This document shows positions 48,414-60,272 of a stretch of 64,000 nt of DNA, in pieces. Position 1 is the stretch's first letter; each line of letters starts with the position of its first letter. Both the position numbers and the translations under genes were made by a program. Below the pieces are notes generated by a model. It had not been told where the DNA came from and did no database searches. It worked only from the letters and a program-made list of their open reading frames with translations. Origin of the DNA: Hordeum vulgare subsp. vulgare (taxonomy: Eukaryota; Streptophyta; Magnoliopsida; Poales; Poaceae); contig NC_058518.1 in assembly GCF_904849725.1 (NCBI RefSeq), positions 212,362,741 to 212,426,740 of the forward strand, given 5' to 3'.

Positions 48414-48972
48414 TGTCCAATAACTGTGGAGGATAGAGAAAAGATGAGTATCATCCCCTATGCTTCAGCCATAGGGTCTATCATGTATGCAATGTTGTGC
48501 ACAAGACCAGACGTCAGCCTGGCCATAAGTATGGCAGGAAGGTTTCAAAGTAATCCGGGAGTGGATCACTGGACAGCGGTCAAGAATATTCTAAAGTACC
48601 TAAAAAGGACTAAGGAAATGTTTCTCGTTTATGGAGGTGACGAAGAGCTCGTCGTAAAAGGTTACGTCGATGCAAGCTTTTACACTGATCCGGATGACTC
48701 TAAGTCTCAAACCGGATACGTAATTATTATTAATGGGGTGCGGCAAGCTGGTGCAGTTCCAAGTAAAGTGTCGTAGTAGATTCTACATGTGAAGCGGAGT
48801 ACATGGTTGCCTCGGAGGCAGCTAAGGAGGGTGTCTGGATGAAGCACTTCATGACGGATCTTGGAGTGGTGCCGAGCGCACTAAATCCAATAACTTTGTT
48901 CTGTGACAACACTGGTGCCATTGCTTTAGCAAAGGAACCAAGGTTTCACAAGAAGACCAGACACATCAAATG
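48414..48972 (+). pseudogene. El-10 reverse transcriptase end and RNase H
   Basis: PYASAIGSIMYAMLCTRPD and GYVDASFYTDPDDSKSQTGY give the connection and start of RNase H. A deletion at about 48765-48785 removes the WKSSKQ-type segment and shifts the frame; the remainder (CEAEYMVASEAAKEGVWMK, FCDNTGAIALAKEPRFHKK) is readable in another frame. Confidence 0.85.
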
Positions 48973-49170
48973 ACGCTTCAACCTCATCCGCGACTAAGTC
49001 GAAGGAGAGGACGTAAATATTTGCAAAGTGCACAGGATCTGAATGTAGCAGATCCGCTGACTAAGCCTCTTCCACGAGTGAAGCATGATCAACACCAGAA
49101 CTGTATGGGTGTTAGATTCATTCCAATGTAAATCACATAGCGATGTGAGACTAGATTATTGACTCTAGTG

Positions 49171-49182
49171 TAAGTGGGAGAC
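49171..49182 (+). other. El-10 polypurine tract
   Basis: TAAGTGGGAGAC directly before the 3' LTR, as in Angela/BARE elements. Confidence 0.8.
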
Positions 49183-49907
49183 TGTTGGAAATATGCCCTA
49201 GAGGCAATGATAAAATAGTTATTATTATATTTCTTGTTTCAAGATAATCGTTTATTTTCCGTGCTATAATTTTATTGAATGAAAACATAGATACATGTGT
49301 GGATATATAGACAAAACAATGTCCCTAGTAAGCCTCTAGTTGACTAGCCAGTTGATCAAGGATGGTTAAGGTTTTCTGACCATATGCAAGTGTTATCACT
49401 TGATGACTGGATCACATCATTAGGAGAATGATGTGATGGACAAGACCCAAACTATGAATGTAGCATGTGATCGTGTTATTCTGTTGTTATTGTTTTCTAC
49501 GTGTCAAGTATTCATTCCTATGACCACGAGATCATGTAACTCACTGACACCGGAGGAATGCCTTGTGTGTATCAGATGTCACAACATTACTGGGTGACTA
49601 TAAAGGTGCTCTACAGGTATCTCCGAAGGTGTCCGTTGAGTTAGCATGGATCAAGACTGGGATTTGTCACTCCGTGTGACGAAGAGGTATATCGGGATCC
49701 ACTCGGTAATACAACATCACATATAAGCCTTGCAAGCAATGTGACTCAAGTGTTAGTCCTGGGTTCTTGTATTACGGAACGAGTAAAGATACTTGCGAGT
49801 AACGAGATTGAAATAGGTATAGAGATACTGACGATCAAATCCCGGGCAAGTAACATACCGAAGGACAAAGGGAGTGATATACGGGATTAATCCTTAGCAC
49901 AGAGGTT
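49183..49907 (+). mobile_element. El-10 3' LTR, left part
   Basis: Matches the start of the 5' LTR and breaks at CAGAGGTT, the target site of El-11. The second part is 51640-52712. Confidence 0.9.
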
Positions 49908-51644
49908 TGATCGCAATCTCTGGCAATGGCTAGACGAATGCTAATGACAACAAACCTTCCCCTGCAACGGCACCAGAAGAATGCTGCTAGCACTCCCCGG
50001 CAACGAAACTAGAAGAATGTTGTTGATGGCCCACCAGCACGTGGGTTCGCAGCAGTTTTCGAGGGTAGAGTATTCGACCCAAATTTGTTGGTACGCCAGA
50101 CATGAGGTGAGAGAATACTCTCGAGTATTAGCAGATGAATTTGTCTGATTCAACCGCACCTGAAAGATTAGTATCTGCAAGCAAAGTAGTAACAGCAAAG
50201 TAATATGATAACAACGGTGTCAGAAACGATCTGTTGACACGGCAGACTATTTCTAACGATTGTATCAACGGCGCCAAGTTGCCCGTTGACGGAAATTGTC
50301 AGTTCCCGTCAACGTCGAGCGAATCAAGATTGTAGCAGGTAGCAGCAGTGTAACGAGCAATAGCAGCGGCAAGGAACGGCAGTCGTGACAGTAGTAGCAA
50401 GTAGCAACAGTAGCAAGCGACAGTAGTAGCAACAGTAGCAGCAGCAGCAGAGCAAAACAAGTAACAGCAGTAGCAATAGTAGCAGCAGCAGCAATAGAGC
50501 AAGACAAGTAACAGCAGTAGGACAAACTCGTAGGCAATGGGTCGGTGATTTGTTTGGATGATATTCATCATGCACCAGCTATAACACTCAGAGATATGTG
50601 GCTAGCTCCCATTCGTCAATGTGATGTGGGCATGCATTCCGTGTGTCGTCATACGTGCTTAGGGAAAAGAACTTGCATGACATCTATTGTCCATCCCTCC
50701 CGTGGCAGCGGGGTCCAAAAGGAAACTACGGGATATTAAGGTTCTCCTTTTAATAAAGAACTGGACCAATGCATTAGCACTTGGTGAACACATGAACTCC
50801 TCAAACTATGGTCATCACCGGGAGTGGTTCCGGTTATTGTCACTCCGGGGTTGCCGGATCATAACACATAGTAGGTAACTACAACTTGCAAGATCGGATC
50901 TAAAACACACATATATTGGTGGCAACATAATAATTTCATATCTGAAATCATGGCACTCGGGCCCTAGTGACAAGCATTAAGCATGGCAAAGTAGTAGCAA
51001 CATCAATCTCAGAACATAGTGGATACTAGGGATCAATCCCCATCAAAACTAACTCGATTACATGATAGATCTCATCCTACTCATCACCGCCCAGCGAGCC
51101 TACGAATAGATTACTCACGAACGACGAAGAGCTTCATGGAATTGGAGAGGGAAGAAGGTTGATGATGACGATGGCGACGATTTCCCCTCTCCGGAGCCCA
51201 AGACGGACTCCACATCTGCCCTCCAGATGAAGAACAGGTGGTGACGGCGCCTCCGTATCGAAAACGTGATGAAAACTTCTCTTTTTATTTTTTCTGCGAT
51301 GAAAGGGATCTTATAGAGCTAGAATTGGGGGCGGCAGAGCCGTGTGGGCCCCACAAGCCTGCCCACCGCCACCAGGGGGTGGTGGCGGAGCCAGGGCTTG
51401 TGGCCCACTGGCCCACCCCCTGAGGTGGAACTTGGCGCAGATATTTTTCTTATTTTCCAAAACTGCTCCTTGTAAATTTTAAGGACGTTTGGAGAACTTT
51501 GATTTCTGAGCAAAAATAACACCAAGGCAATTTGCTGAAAACAGCGTCAGTCCAGGTTAGTTCCATTCAAATCATGCAAATTAGAGTCCAAAACAAGGGC
51601 AAAAGTGTTTGGAAAAGTAGATACGATGGAGACGTATCAAGGTT
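49903..51644 (-). mobile_element. El-11: solo LTR of the El-9 family
   Basis: The LTR 49908-51639 (1732 bases) shows the El-9 LTR ends, TGATCGCAATCTC and GGAGACGTATCA. Exact duplications AGGTT lie at 49903-49907 and 51640-51644, and the host LTR continues exactly behind them. No internal region is left. Confidence 0.92.
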
Positions 51645-52712
51645 CAACCGATAAGATCTTCGTAGAATATTTCGGATCCAATATGGACATCCAGGTCCCG
51701 CTGTTGGATATTGACTGGGGAGTGTCTCAGGTGAGGTCTGCATAGTTCTCGAACCCGTAGGGTCTGTACACTTAAGGTTCAGTGACGTTTCAGTATAGTT
51801 GAGTTATAGGTATTGGTGACCGAAGGTTGTTCGGAGTCCCGGATGAGATCAAAGACGTCACGAGGGTTTCCAGAATGGTCTGGAAACGAAGATTGATATA
51901 TAGGATTGTTTCATTTGTTCTCCGGAAAGATTTCGGGCATTACCGAAAGTGTACCGGGAGTGACGAATGGGTTCCGGGTTTTCACTCGGAGGGGCCCACC
52001 CACCCGGGAGTGAACCTAATAGCCCAAGGGTGGCGCACCAGCCCGTAGTGGGTTGGTGAGGCCAGCCCAAGTGGGCTATGTTACCTAGAAGGAAAAAACC
52101 AAAGGAAAGAAAGAAAAAAAGAGGGAGGTGGGAAAGAAGGAGGGGACTCCTCCTCCTCCAAACCGAATTGGAGTTGGAGTCCTCCTCCTCCTCTCTCGGC
52201 CGGCGCCCTTGGGGATCCCTTGAGCCCTAAGGCTAGCCCCTCCCCTCCTCCTATATATACTAGAGGTTTTAGGGTTTCTGAGACACAACTTTGTCACGTG
52301 CAACTCAAACCTATACCTCGTAGTTCTTCCTCTAGATTGGATTTTTGCGGAGCTCGGGCGGAGCCCTGCAGGAATAGAGCATCACCATCACCGGCGCACC
52401 GTCACGCTGCCGGAGAAATCATCTACTTCCCCGTCTCTCTTGCTGGATCAAGATGGCGGAGATCGTCATCGAGTTGTACGTGTGCTGAACGCGGAGGTGA
52501 CGTCTGTTCGGTGCTAGATCGGGACGGATCGTGGGACGACTGTGATTGAATCACGAAGCTGTACCACTACATCAACCGCGTTTCTTAACGCTTCCCGCTT
52601 AGTGATCTACAAGGGTATGTGGATCCGATCTCCCTGTCGTAGATGAAAATCACCATGATAGGTCTTCGTGTGCGTAGGAAAAAATTTATTTCCCATGCAA
52701 CATTCTCCAACA
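51640..52712 (+). mobile_element. El-10 3' LTR, right part
   Basis: Continues from GGTTCAACCGATAAG to TTCTCCAACA, where the terminal CA is intact, in contrast to the 5' LTR. Confidence 0.9.
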
Positions 52713-55561
52713 ATGACTACTTCCTCCATGACTCATGAACGACTACACGGATTTGTGAGGTTCCACAATGACTCCAACGACCTTGGATTCGTCAAGTTTC
52801 TTCTTCGGCAAGTGTACCACTACCATACACAAAGACCGCATGTACCACTATTTCCACAACGTCCACGACAACCCTTGAACCCCTACATCGCGTCGAAACT
52901 GTACCGCTCGGATTGCATGCTTCGAAGGTACAAATGCTGAGACGATCACCCGGGGTCGAATGCATGTGTTCGCTAAGATGCACCATATGGTTGCACCGTG
53001 TCCGATTTGATACTCGCACGTTCCTCGTATGTCAAGCCCTCGACACGTTGGAACCGGGTAACCGGGATCACCCCACCATATTTGCATGACACACACACAC
53101 CCACAATTCTTTTGCATCGGTATCTGAACGGGTTACCGAAACTTAAACGTTTTTGCGGCACCATTTTCGTTTTCCTCGTCGTGGCACCCTTTTCCTTCCA
53201 CCATGGTGATAAATGATCCATATCATATTATATGCCTATGTTTTCATATAAGTTGCATCTAATTCAAATGTGTCATCCTCATGTTTGAAAACATTTAAAA
53301 AAATCATTTGCATTAAAAATTGCCTAAATGCCATATTAACACGGTTTGTCTCATATCTATTTAATCGTAGCTTCAAATTAAATGATGTGTGTGTGTGTGT
53401 GTTTGTGTGTGTGAATTGCCTAGAATAACATGTAGAATCACATGACGCATTTTGTTTACCTGTTTAGTAAACATAAAATATGATTAATATAGATCTAGAC
53501 CAAATCCAAAAATCACATATGGGGTCGTTTGGGAATCGCCTATATGTTGTTTTCGGCCTCATTTAAAATGCCTAGATGATGTAGTTGTTAATGTTCATCT
53601 CTTTCCATATCAAAAATATTTAAACTTGTCGAGTAAATAAACAAGAGTGAACTAAATATTTGAATGTGGAGTTTCGTCAATATGAAACTAGTCGCATATT
53701 GAACTTCACTTAATGTGTAGCATTTGTTTGTCATGATTGTCGTGGCTTGCATATTTAAACTAGACATGCATCATCCTTTTTTAGCATCATGTCGTGTATA
53801 TGTTGTGGTTTTGACCGTGTCATTTGTTTATTTCCGGATTGCTTCTTCTCGATAAGTTCCGAAAGCGTTTCAGAGTGTGAGGATTCGTTCGGCTAAGCTC
53901 GTTCATCTACTTCACGGATTCGTTCTTCTTTGAAGCGGGATCTCGGGCAAGATGATCATTTCCTTGGATACCACTACTATCATTTCCATGTTATTTGTCT
54001 CGTTTTATCGCTATGTCTCGCTTCCTACCACTTGTTTGTCAAGCCTCCCAAAATGCCATGATAAGCCTCTAACCCTCCACATTCCAGCAAACCATCATTT
54101 GGCCATGTTACCGATTGCTCAGCCCTTCTTATAGCGTTGCAAGTTGCACGTGCAGGTTGTTCCATGTGATAACATGGATATTATTGGAATATCACATTAT
54201 CATTGCTATTTAATTAATGCACCTATATATTTGATAAAGGGTGAAAGGCTTGGCTTTTTGGTCGGTGATTTTCTTCCACCTTTGATGTCCTAGTTCTATT
54301 TACCAGTGTTATGTTCCATATTGAGCACTCCTAACATGATGGGGTTGTTATGGGGGCCCCCTTGATAATTCTTCTTTGATTAAAACTCGCCTCACAAGGC
54401 CCAACTTTGGTTTTACTATTCTCCAACCTAATAAAACTTGCATAAGGACTTTCGGGACCCCGTGGATAATTCATCAATAACCCGGGCTAGTGCTCCTCAT
54501 GAGTGTTGGTCCAAAATGGCATTAGTCGAGGCCACCAACGGGTGTGCTAGCCGGAAACTTAGCCAATCCGGTCGTGTCCTGAGAACGAGATACGCGGCTC
54601 CTAACGAGTTCGTGACATGTCGGGCGGCCTTGCTGGACTTGTTTTACCATTGATGAAACATCTTGTGCGCCGGGATTTCAAGGATACTTTGGACTACCTC
54701 GAGGTTGAGGTTTTCCACCGCAGCTTGTGGCTAGTTTTTTATGGATGAATTGGAGCACCCTTGCAGGGTTAAATATTTCTAAGAGTCATGCCCGCGGTTA
54801 TGTGGCAACTTGAAAACTTTATAATACCCGGTTATAGTAAACTTGAAGTAAACTCAATTAAAATACACCAACCGTGTGCATAACTGTGACCATCTCTTTT
54901 TGAGGGAGCTTGGGAAGAGAACATGGTGTGGTTATGATTGACTCGTAAGTAGGTGTTCAGGATCACTTCTTGATCATTACTAGTTCACGTGTGTTTTACA
55001 TAGATCGCTCTTCTTATTCTTGTACTCGTAAGTTAGCCACATATTCAAATGCTTAGTGCTTGTTGCAGCCTCACCACTTAACCATACCTTACCCATTAAG
55101 TTTTGCTAGTCTTGATACACTTGGAAATGAGATTGTTGAGTCCCCGTGGCTCACAGATTACTACAACAACAATCACAGGTACAGGTAATGTGATGATTTG
55201 ACGTGAGAGTGATGCTTGTTTGATTTGGAGTTCTTCTTCTTATTCTTATTCTTCTTCTTCTTCAACGATCATAGGATGGGTTTGAGGCCAGCAGCCTAGG
55301 ATAGCAAGATGGATGTCACTTTTATAGTTTGATTTCGTCCATAGTTAGACCCTGCTTTTATGTATTATGATTGCTATGGATGATTGTATTTGATATGATC
55401 ATGATTTAGCTTGTGGCGAGTGTAAGCCAATTTCATTTACTCATCTCCTATTTACATGTACTTGTAACGATATCCATTCTTGCATAACGACGAGATGGGC
55501 TTCTATACGCATCGAGGTCCTCGAGCCAAAATGAGGATAGTATCGCATCTTGGGCATTACA
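52713..55561 (-). mobile_element. El-1: gypsy LTR, right part
   Basis: On the minus strand it begins at 55561 with TGTAATGCCCAAGATGCGAT, a start found in a group of Triticeae gypsy LTRs (Danae-like). It contains a GT run at 53389-53413 and a TTC/TTA-rich run at 55226-55264. No gene is supported. As El-1 is interrupted by all the other elements up to its edge, it is the oldest layer here. The next 5-mer TAAGG (55562-55566) would be the right target duplication. Confidence 0.6.
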
Positions 55562-56947
55562 TAAGGGTGGAAGCGTACGCCTTGTTATGGTTGCTTTGGC
55601 TATGTAGAAATGATTTGGTTTTTTAGCAAAATTTGCTCTCCTTTGCAGATTATTTTCCGTCGTACACACTCGATTTGTATATGGTCTATGCTACACCAAA
55701 TGGAGTGACAACCGTTGTTCCTAGTGGTGTGTATGCGGTTGGAGCGGGTGGTCATGAAGGTTTTCACAACATGGGTGTGGTAGCATAATCTCCGGATCGG
55801 TTCATCACCTCCTTCAATATTGGCATGGTGGCATGTCAGATTTTTTTTTGTAAGACTATTGATGTTTGTTGTGTGCATCTCAAATATGCAGAGGTTGGTG
55901 TTGTTTGTCATGATTTGTATCCGCTCGATGCTACATTTTAAGTTAATAAAAACACCCTTTTATAAACAGTTTTGCTAAGTCTCAATCGACTTAGACTTCG
56001 TTATGTCTCAATCGATGCTATATACCTTTGATCTTGCATGGAGATCCGTACAGTTTTGTTCTTCTCATTTTTTTTCTTTTTGTCTTTATATACTACGTCA
56101 CTTGATTAAGACTTGGTTAAATCCCGTCAACTAAGACCTAGCCACACCCTTTTATAAAATAAATCACATACAATTCAGGAAAAAAATAGAACATCTTATA
56201 TTTATGAATGGAGTACAAACTTATGTCTTTAGCATGGTTTGTTATAGTGTTATCAAAATCACTATTTGAACTCCACCCGTCTAATGGTCTCGATTGACTT
56301 CACTTCATTACAAGTTTTAGTTTTATATCCATGTCTAATGGTTGCCAAGTCAGTTTCTAAGAGGTTAAAATGTTCAGAGATGCACTACTGTTTTGATCTT
56401 ATATCCATGTTTATTTGGAGAAATGCTGGAGTACTTATCTTTATTCTGGTTGTACACACCGTAATTCATCCAGATTATAGTGTTATGTATTGGGTTTAAC
56501 CCATGGTTATGTATTCGGTTTGAAACGGTTTAAGTGCAAAAAGCAGTGGGTTCAGGTTTGGTTGGGTTGAAAATAACATTAAATGGATATGGTTCAAGTA
56601 TAATTCAAAGAGCTAGATGTACGGATATGGTTCAAGTATAATTCAAAGAGCTAGATGTACGGATATGGTTCAAGTATGGTTCAGTTTTGAAACCATTATC
56701 AGGTTTAGTCTCCACTAGGTACTACTTAGCCGTTACTTTCTGAAACTCTTGGTACGCAAGATCAAGCAGTAAAAGAAAAAGACATACTAATGTGTTGCAT
56801 CTAACATCAAATGAAAATAAAACAGACGCTGACATTAGGGGGTGTTTATGTACTGGTTACGAATTATAGTTGCTTTTCTTTTTCCTTTTGGTGCAGAAAG
56901 TATCGTGTGAATTTACATGGTTTAGTGTGAGCCTATCTACAAAGATT
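55562..56947. other. Low-repeat sequence downstream of the kinase gene
   Basis: No LTR end, pol motif or long frame is visible. It should include the 3' untranslated region and terminator of the minus-strand kinase gene; a possible AATAAA on the minus strand lies at 56410-56415. The only structure is the tandem repeat at 56585-56678. Confidence 0.5.
56585..56678. repeat. Tandem repeat, 38-base unit
   Basis: GGATATGGTTCAAGTATAAT begins units at 56585, 56623 and 56661. The first two are near-identical over 38 bases and the third is partial. Confidence 0.9.
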
Positions 56948-59001
56948 CTAAGAAGATCCAGGAACAGGTGCAGGTGGGATCCTGAGCAGCTGTTGCAACA
57001 AGCGAGCTGCAAGGCGCTGGGAGACACCTCCTGCGATACGAGAACCAAACACACGGGCTTCACGCTCTTGTAGCACCTGAGATATTAAAATTGCTATGAG
57101 TTGCAGAGTTATCAAGAGCTGTTGAAATACATATAAAAGGAATGAAGCTGCAGTGTACCTGTACAATTGGCTGCAAAAGACTTGGATCAAAGGTATCAGA
57201 GGATCTCAAAAGACCCCATATTCTGAGAACAGTGTCTCGTAGCTCCAACATTTGTTCCCGCTCAACATCACTTATCTTAAAGGGTCCAGCTGGGTTTCCA
57301 TTGGATATTAATGGCTTCAAAAATTCTGGAGCTGCATTGTATGAACCAATCAGTGTTCCAAAGGTGATGGCTTCTGTGACACGAACCGCTTCTTTCACAA
57401 CAAGCACCCTTAAATTCTCCCCATCTGGACCAAGTAGAAGTTTCAAAACCGGTTGTAGCGCATCCTTCGCTACAAACTCTCTATCCTGGCGTCCTTGAAC
57501 AAGAAGATTTTCAAGCCTATTCCACCTGCAGCAAAGCAAAAGGTGATTCTCAATACTATCGTAAAAGGTTGGTTGCTGGTACAAGGAATATATAAAATGC
57601 ACAAGCTAGTTTTAGCAGAATATGTACATGCCTGAATTTTTCATCCTTGAATAGCAGCTCAATCAGAGCATCTCTGAGATATGGATTGGGATCTGTGAGT
57701 AATCTTTTAGCAAAGTAAGGATATGAGGCAGCAAGCACCTTAAAATTAGGATCAGCATAGAGCGCCAGACCTTCCAGCACAGTGAGTGATCGCAGTATCA
57801 ATGCATAATAGGCCGGTACTACATTTGAATAGACAAGAATTATATCACTGCCTCAACAAAATTGAGATGTAACCTCATACCACCTAAAACAAAGTATGAC
57901 TTACCATTGAATGGGTACTGATAAAGAACAGCACCTAAGCCATCCACTATGGTTTTAAAGTTTAGCTCACTCACTGTTGAATCCAAAGCATCATCAAAAA
58001 AATTCTTGAGGGCAGGTACGATTGGAGAAACATCCACTTCAGGTTTCAGAAAATCAAGTGCATAATAATCACGAGCCATCGCTTCATAATCCCGATTGAC
58101 CATGTGAACGACATGCCCTATGATGGCTACCCTTGCATCCTCTGGGGTTTCACTCATCATGCCAAAATCAAGAAAAGCAAGCTTCCCTTCAGGTGTTGCC
58201 AAAATATTACCAGGATGCGGGTCAGCATGAAAGTAACCATACTCTAGTAGCTGCCTTAGGCTACACTGGATACCAATGTTCACCAAGTCCAAGACCTTCA
58301 AGCCTTGGCCTTCAATGGCAGCTTGTTGATTAAGTTTTACACCCTCAATCCATTCCATTGTCAGTACCTTTGCACTTGTGTAATCCCAAAATATATCAGG
58401 GACCAATATGTCTTGCTTGTCAGCATATAACTTTTTAAACCTTCGTGCGTTTTGGCCTTCCTACATTCATTGTTTTTTAACACCATTAATAATGAATAAA
58501 AACATACAATCAGGACACATAATAGCATTTGATTCTGCTGATTCAGCAATCTATGTTGTAAGTATTCCTCTTGATTCTATTTTACTCATTCTGTTTAGTA
58601 TTTACAGGTACAGTTGATATGTAGGCTATACTTGTATGAATAGAATATACGCAAAGACAAAATACCTGGACATAATTAAGCTCTTGGAAAACTCTTCGGG
58701 CAAATTCATCTATCAGAGCAACAGCATCAGTAGTTATAATGTCGACATACTTATTTATTAGAAAACCAAGTCCCCTCAGTAGGTAAAAATCACGGCCTAT
58801 GGCATCCTCGATGCCAGGTCTTTGCACCTTGACAGCTACCAGCTGCTCGGAGTATTTCAACCGTGCCTTGTAAACTTGACCTAAACTAGCTGCAGCTATC
58901 GGCGAAGGTGACATTGCTGAGTACATTGAATCAAGAGGGAAGCCAAGCTCCCACTCGATACAGGCAAATGCCTCTTCATCTGGAAATGTGGGAAGAGAAT
59001 C
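56948..59001 (-). CDS. ABC1K3: ABC1 (UbiB-like) kinase, ABC1K3-like, 5' exons missing
   Basis: Five exons on the minus strand: 58666-59001, 57905-58460, 57632-57818, 57159-57525, 56948-57076. They join to 1575 bases, in frame, ending in TAG at 56948-56950. Visible kinase features are the Ala-rich loop SPIAAASLGQVYKA, the ATP-binding Lys in VAVKVQRP, ELNYVQEGQN at the ExD site, HADPHPGN and LDFGMM. The C-terminus GGVSQRLAARLLQQLLR closes the protein. Plant relatives of about 700 residues act in plastids (plastoglobules) in prenylquinone and stress metabolism. The first exon starts with DSLPTFPDEEAF, preceded by an acceptor TTGCAG, so the exons for the transit peptide and the KxGQ motif should lie upstream; they are not in 59002-64000. 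No stop or frameshift is seen. It is either a broken 5'-truncated copy or a gene whose first exons lie beyond the window. The choice of K3 among the plant ABC1K proteins is by recognition. Confidence 0.85.
57526..57631 (-). other. GC-AG intron in the ABC1 kinase gene
   Basis: The donor after the Arg codon of DEKFR is TTCAG|GCATGT on the minus strand and the acceptor is CTGCAG|GTGGAATAGG. Using the next GT, four bases on, would bring a TAG into frame within three codons, so GC is the better donor. The other three introns use GT-AG. Confidence 0.75.
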
Positions 59002-59122
59002 CTGCAAGACAGCTTCGTGTCAACCATTTGGGAAAAAGTATAGCAGCGATAGAAGTAATGCCCCAAGGTTACCAGGAAATATCCCCAAATGATAAAGTCT
59101 AGGTGGTACCGGTGACTTCCAT

Positions 59123-59380
59123 TTGAATCAACAACCATTTTGGAAAGGGAAACGTCTCTACGCACGCGGGCCGCGGGATCCATCGCGCATCCCTCCCCTT
59201 CCTCCTCCACGCGCAGCACCCCCCCCCCCCCCCTCCCCGGCGCACGCCATGGCGTCGTCGCAGCTCCGACCACCCGCACCACCGGTCACCGCCGCAACCG
59301 GCCCTCTTGCCCCCCATAGATCTCACTCTCTCTGTCCATGGCCGAAGGCGTAATTTGCTACATGCTTCAACCGGCATCGA
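59123..59380. other. GC-rich segment with transit-peptide-like frame
   Basis: The plus strand has ATG at 59249-59251 opening a frame of 34 codons that starts MASSQLRPPAPPVTAATGPL, Ser/Pro/Ala-rich with few acidic residues, as in chloroplast transit peptides. It stops at TAA 59351-59353. The minus strand, the kinase strand, has a frame with MDPAARVRRDVSLSKMV. Neither links to the kinase exon by an obvious splice. A run of 15 C lies around 59219-59233. Confidence 0.35.
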
Positions 59381-59735
59381 AATTTGTTAAAACCGGCACC
59401 ACATTTTGCTACCACCAGTTCGAATTTTGCTACATCGCACATGGCGTCGCGATTTTTGCTACAACCGGTGTTTCATTTTGCTACAACCGACGACATGGCA
59501 AGCTGCATCCCCTCTCTCAACTGCTCCATGGCCGGCAAAGTTGCGTCCATGGCCAAAGGCGTAATTTGCTACATGCTTGGCATCGAAATTTGCTACAACT
59601 GGCACCGTGTTTTGCTACCACTGGTGTCGCATTTTGCTACATCGCACATGGCGTCGCGATTTTTGCTACAACCGGTGTTTCATTTTACTACAACCGGCAT
59701 TACGTTTTGCTACATCTATCACGGCAGAGCTGCGA
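59355..59735 (+). repeat. Degenerate TTTTGCTACAACCGG repeat cluster
   Basis: More than ten copies of TTTGCTAC with a following ACCGG or ATCG occur at 20-40-base spacing. A longer unit (CATCGCACATGGCGTCGCGA plus flanks) is duplicated at about 59430-59490 and 59640-59700. I know similar sequence from Triticeae intergenic DNA but cannot name an element. Confidence 0.7.
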
Positions 59736-60267
59736 CCCGTGACGGTGACCGGGGTGCTGCGACCGGCAACCGGCGCTACCATCGCCAGCGAGGGAGCTGC
59801 AACCACAAACGGAAGTTGCTACATGTGTGGATCCGGCGAGGAAAGTTGTTGCATGTGTGGGTCCAGCAAGGGAGCTGCAACTGCAAGCGAGGACGACGAT
59901 CGGTGGTGAGGATGATGACCGGCGGCGACGAGCAAGCGCACAGGATGGTGCTTCGAGGTCGGTTGTTTTGCTCGTCCATGGAGGTGTGAGCGTGGGGAGC
60001 GTGAGGAAGAAAGAAGACACGGGGGAGGAAGTCCCAATCCAACGACTGAATGCGTCCAAATCGGACAACTAGGCACCGACCGGCCCAAACCTAGCGCCGG
60101 GGCAGAGTACTGCCCTTTTGGAAATCATCTAGCCACTTCAAAACAACAAGAACCGTGTGATGTAAGGAAAAACTTGTGAATGGTTATCGGATTGGACTGT
60201 GTAACTAACTATTCACCACATAAGTAATTAACAGCAAACTAATGGTCCATTCTTGTTCCTTAAAAAT
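59736..60267. other. Intergenic sequence without a supported feature
   Basis: GC-rich to 60110 with short open frames on both strands, then AT-rich. No domain, LTR end or repeat is supported. Confidence 0.4.
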
Positions 60268-60272
60268 AACAT

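Larger units (their letters stand above)
42067..52717 (+). mobile_element. El-10: Angela/BARE-type copia element
   Basis: It spans 42072-52712. The LTR starts TGTTGGAAATATGCCCTAGA, the signature of the Angela, BARE1 and WIS group. The flanking 5-mers are ACGAC (42067-42071) and ATGAC (52713-52717), a duplication with one C-to-T change. LTRs are 1800 and about 1793 bases after removal of El-11. The order gag, protease, integrase, reverse transcriptase, RNase H is that of copia elements. Frameshifts and stops break the polyprotein at several points, so it is inactive. Confidence 0.9.

Noticed and set aside
57142..57498. Plus-strand frame of 118 codons
   Set aside because: Antisense shadow of kinase exon 57159-57525.
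59005..59007. TTG as start codon for the kinase frame (MQDSLPT)
   Set aside because: It is part of the intron acceptor TTGCAG, and plant nuclear genes do not normally start at TTG; the exon begins at 59001.
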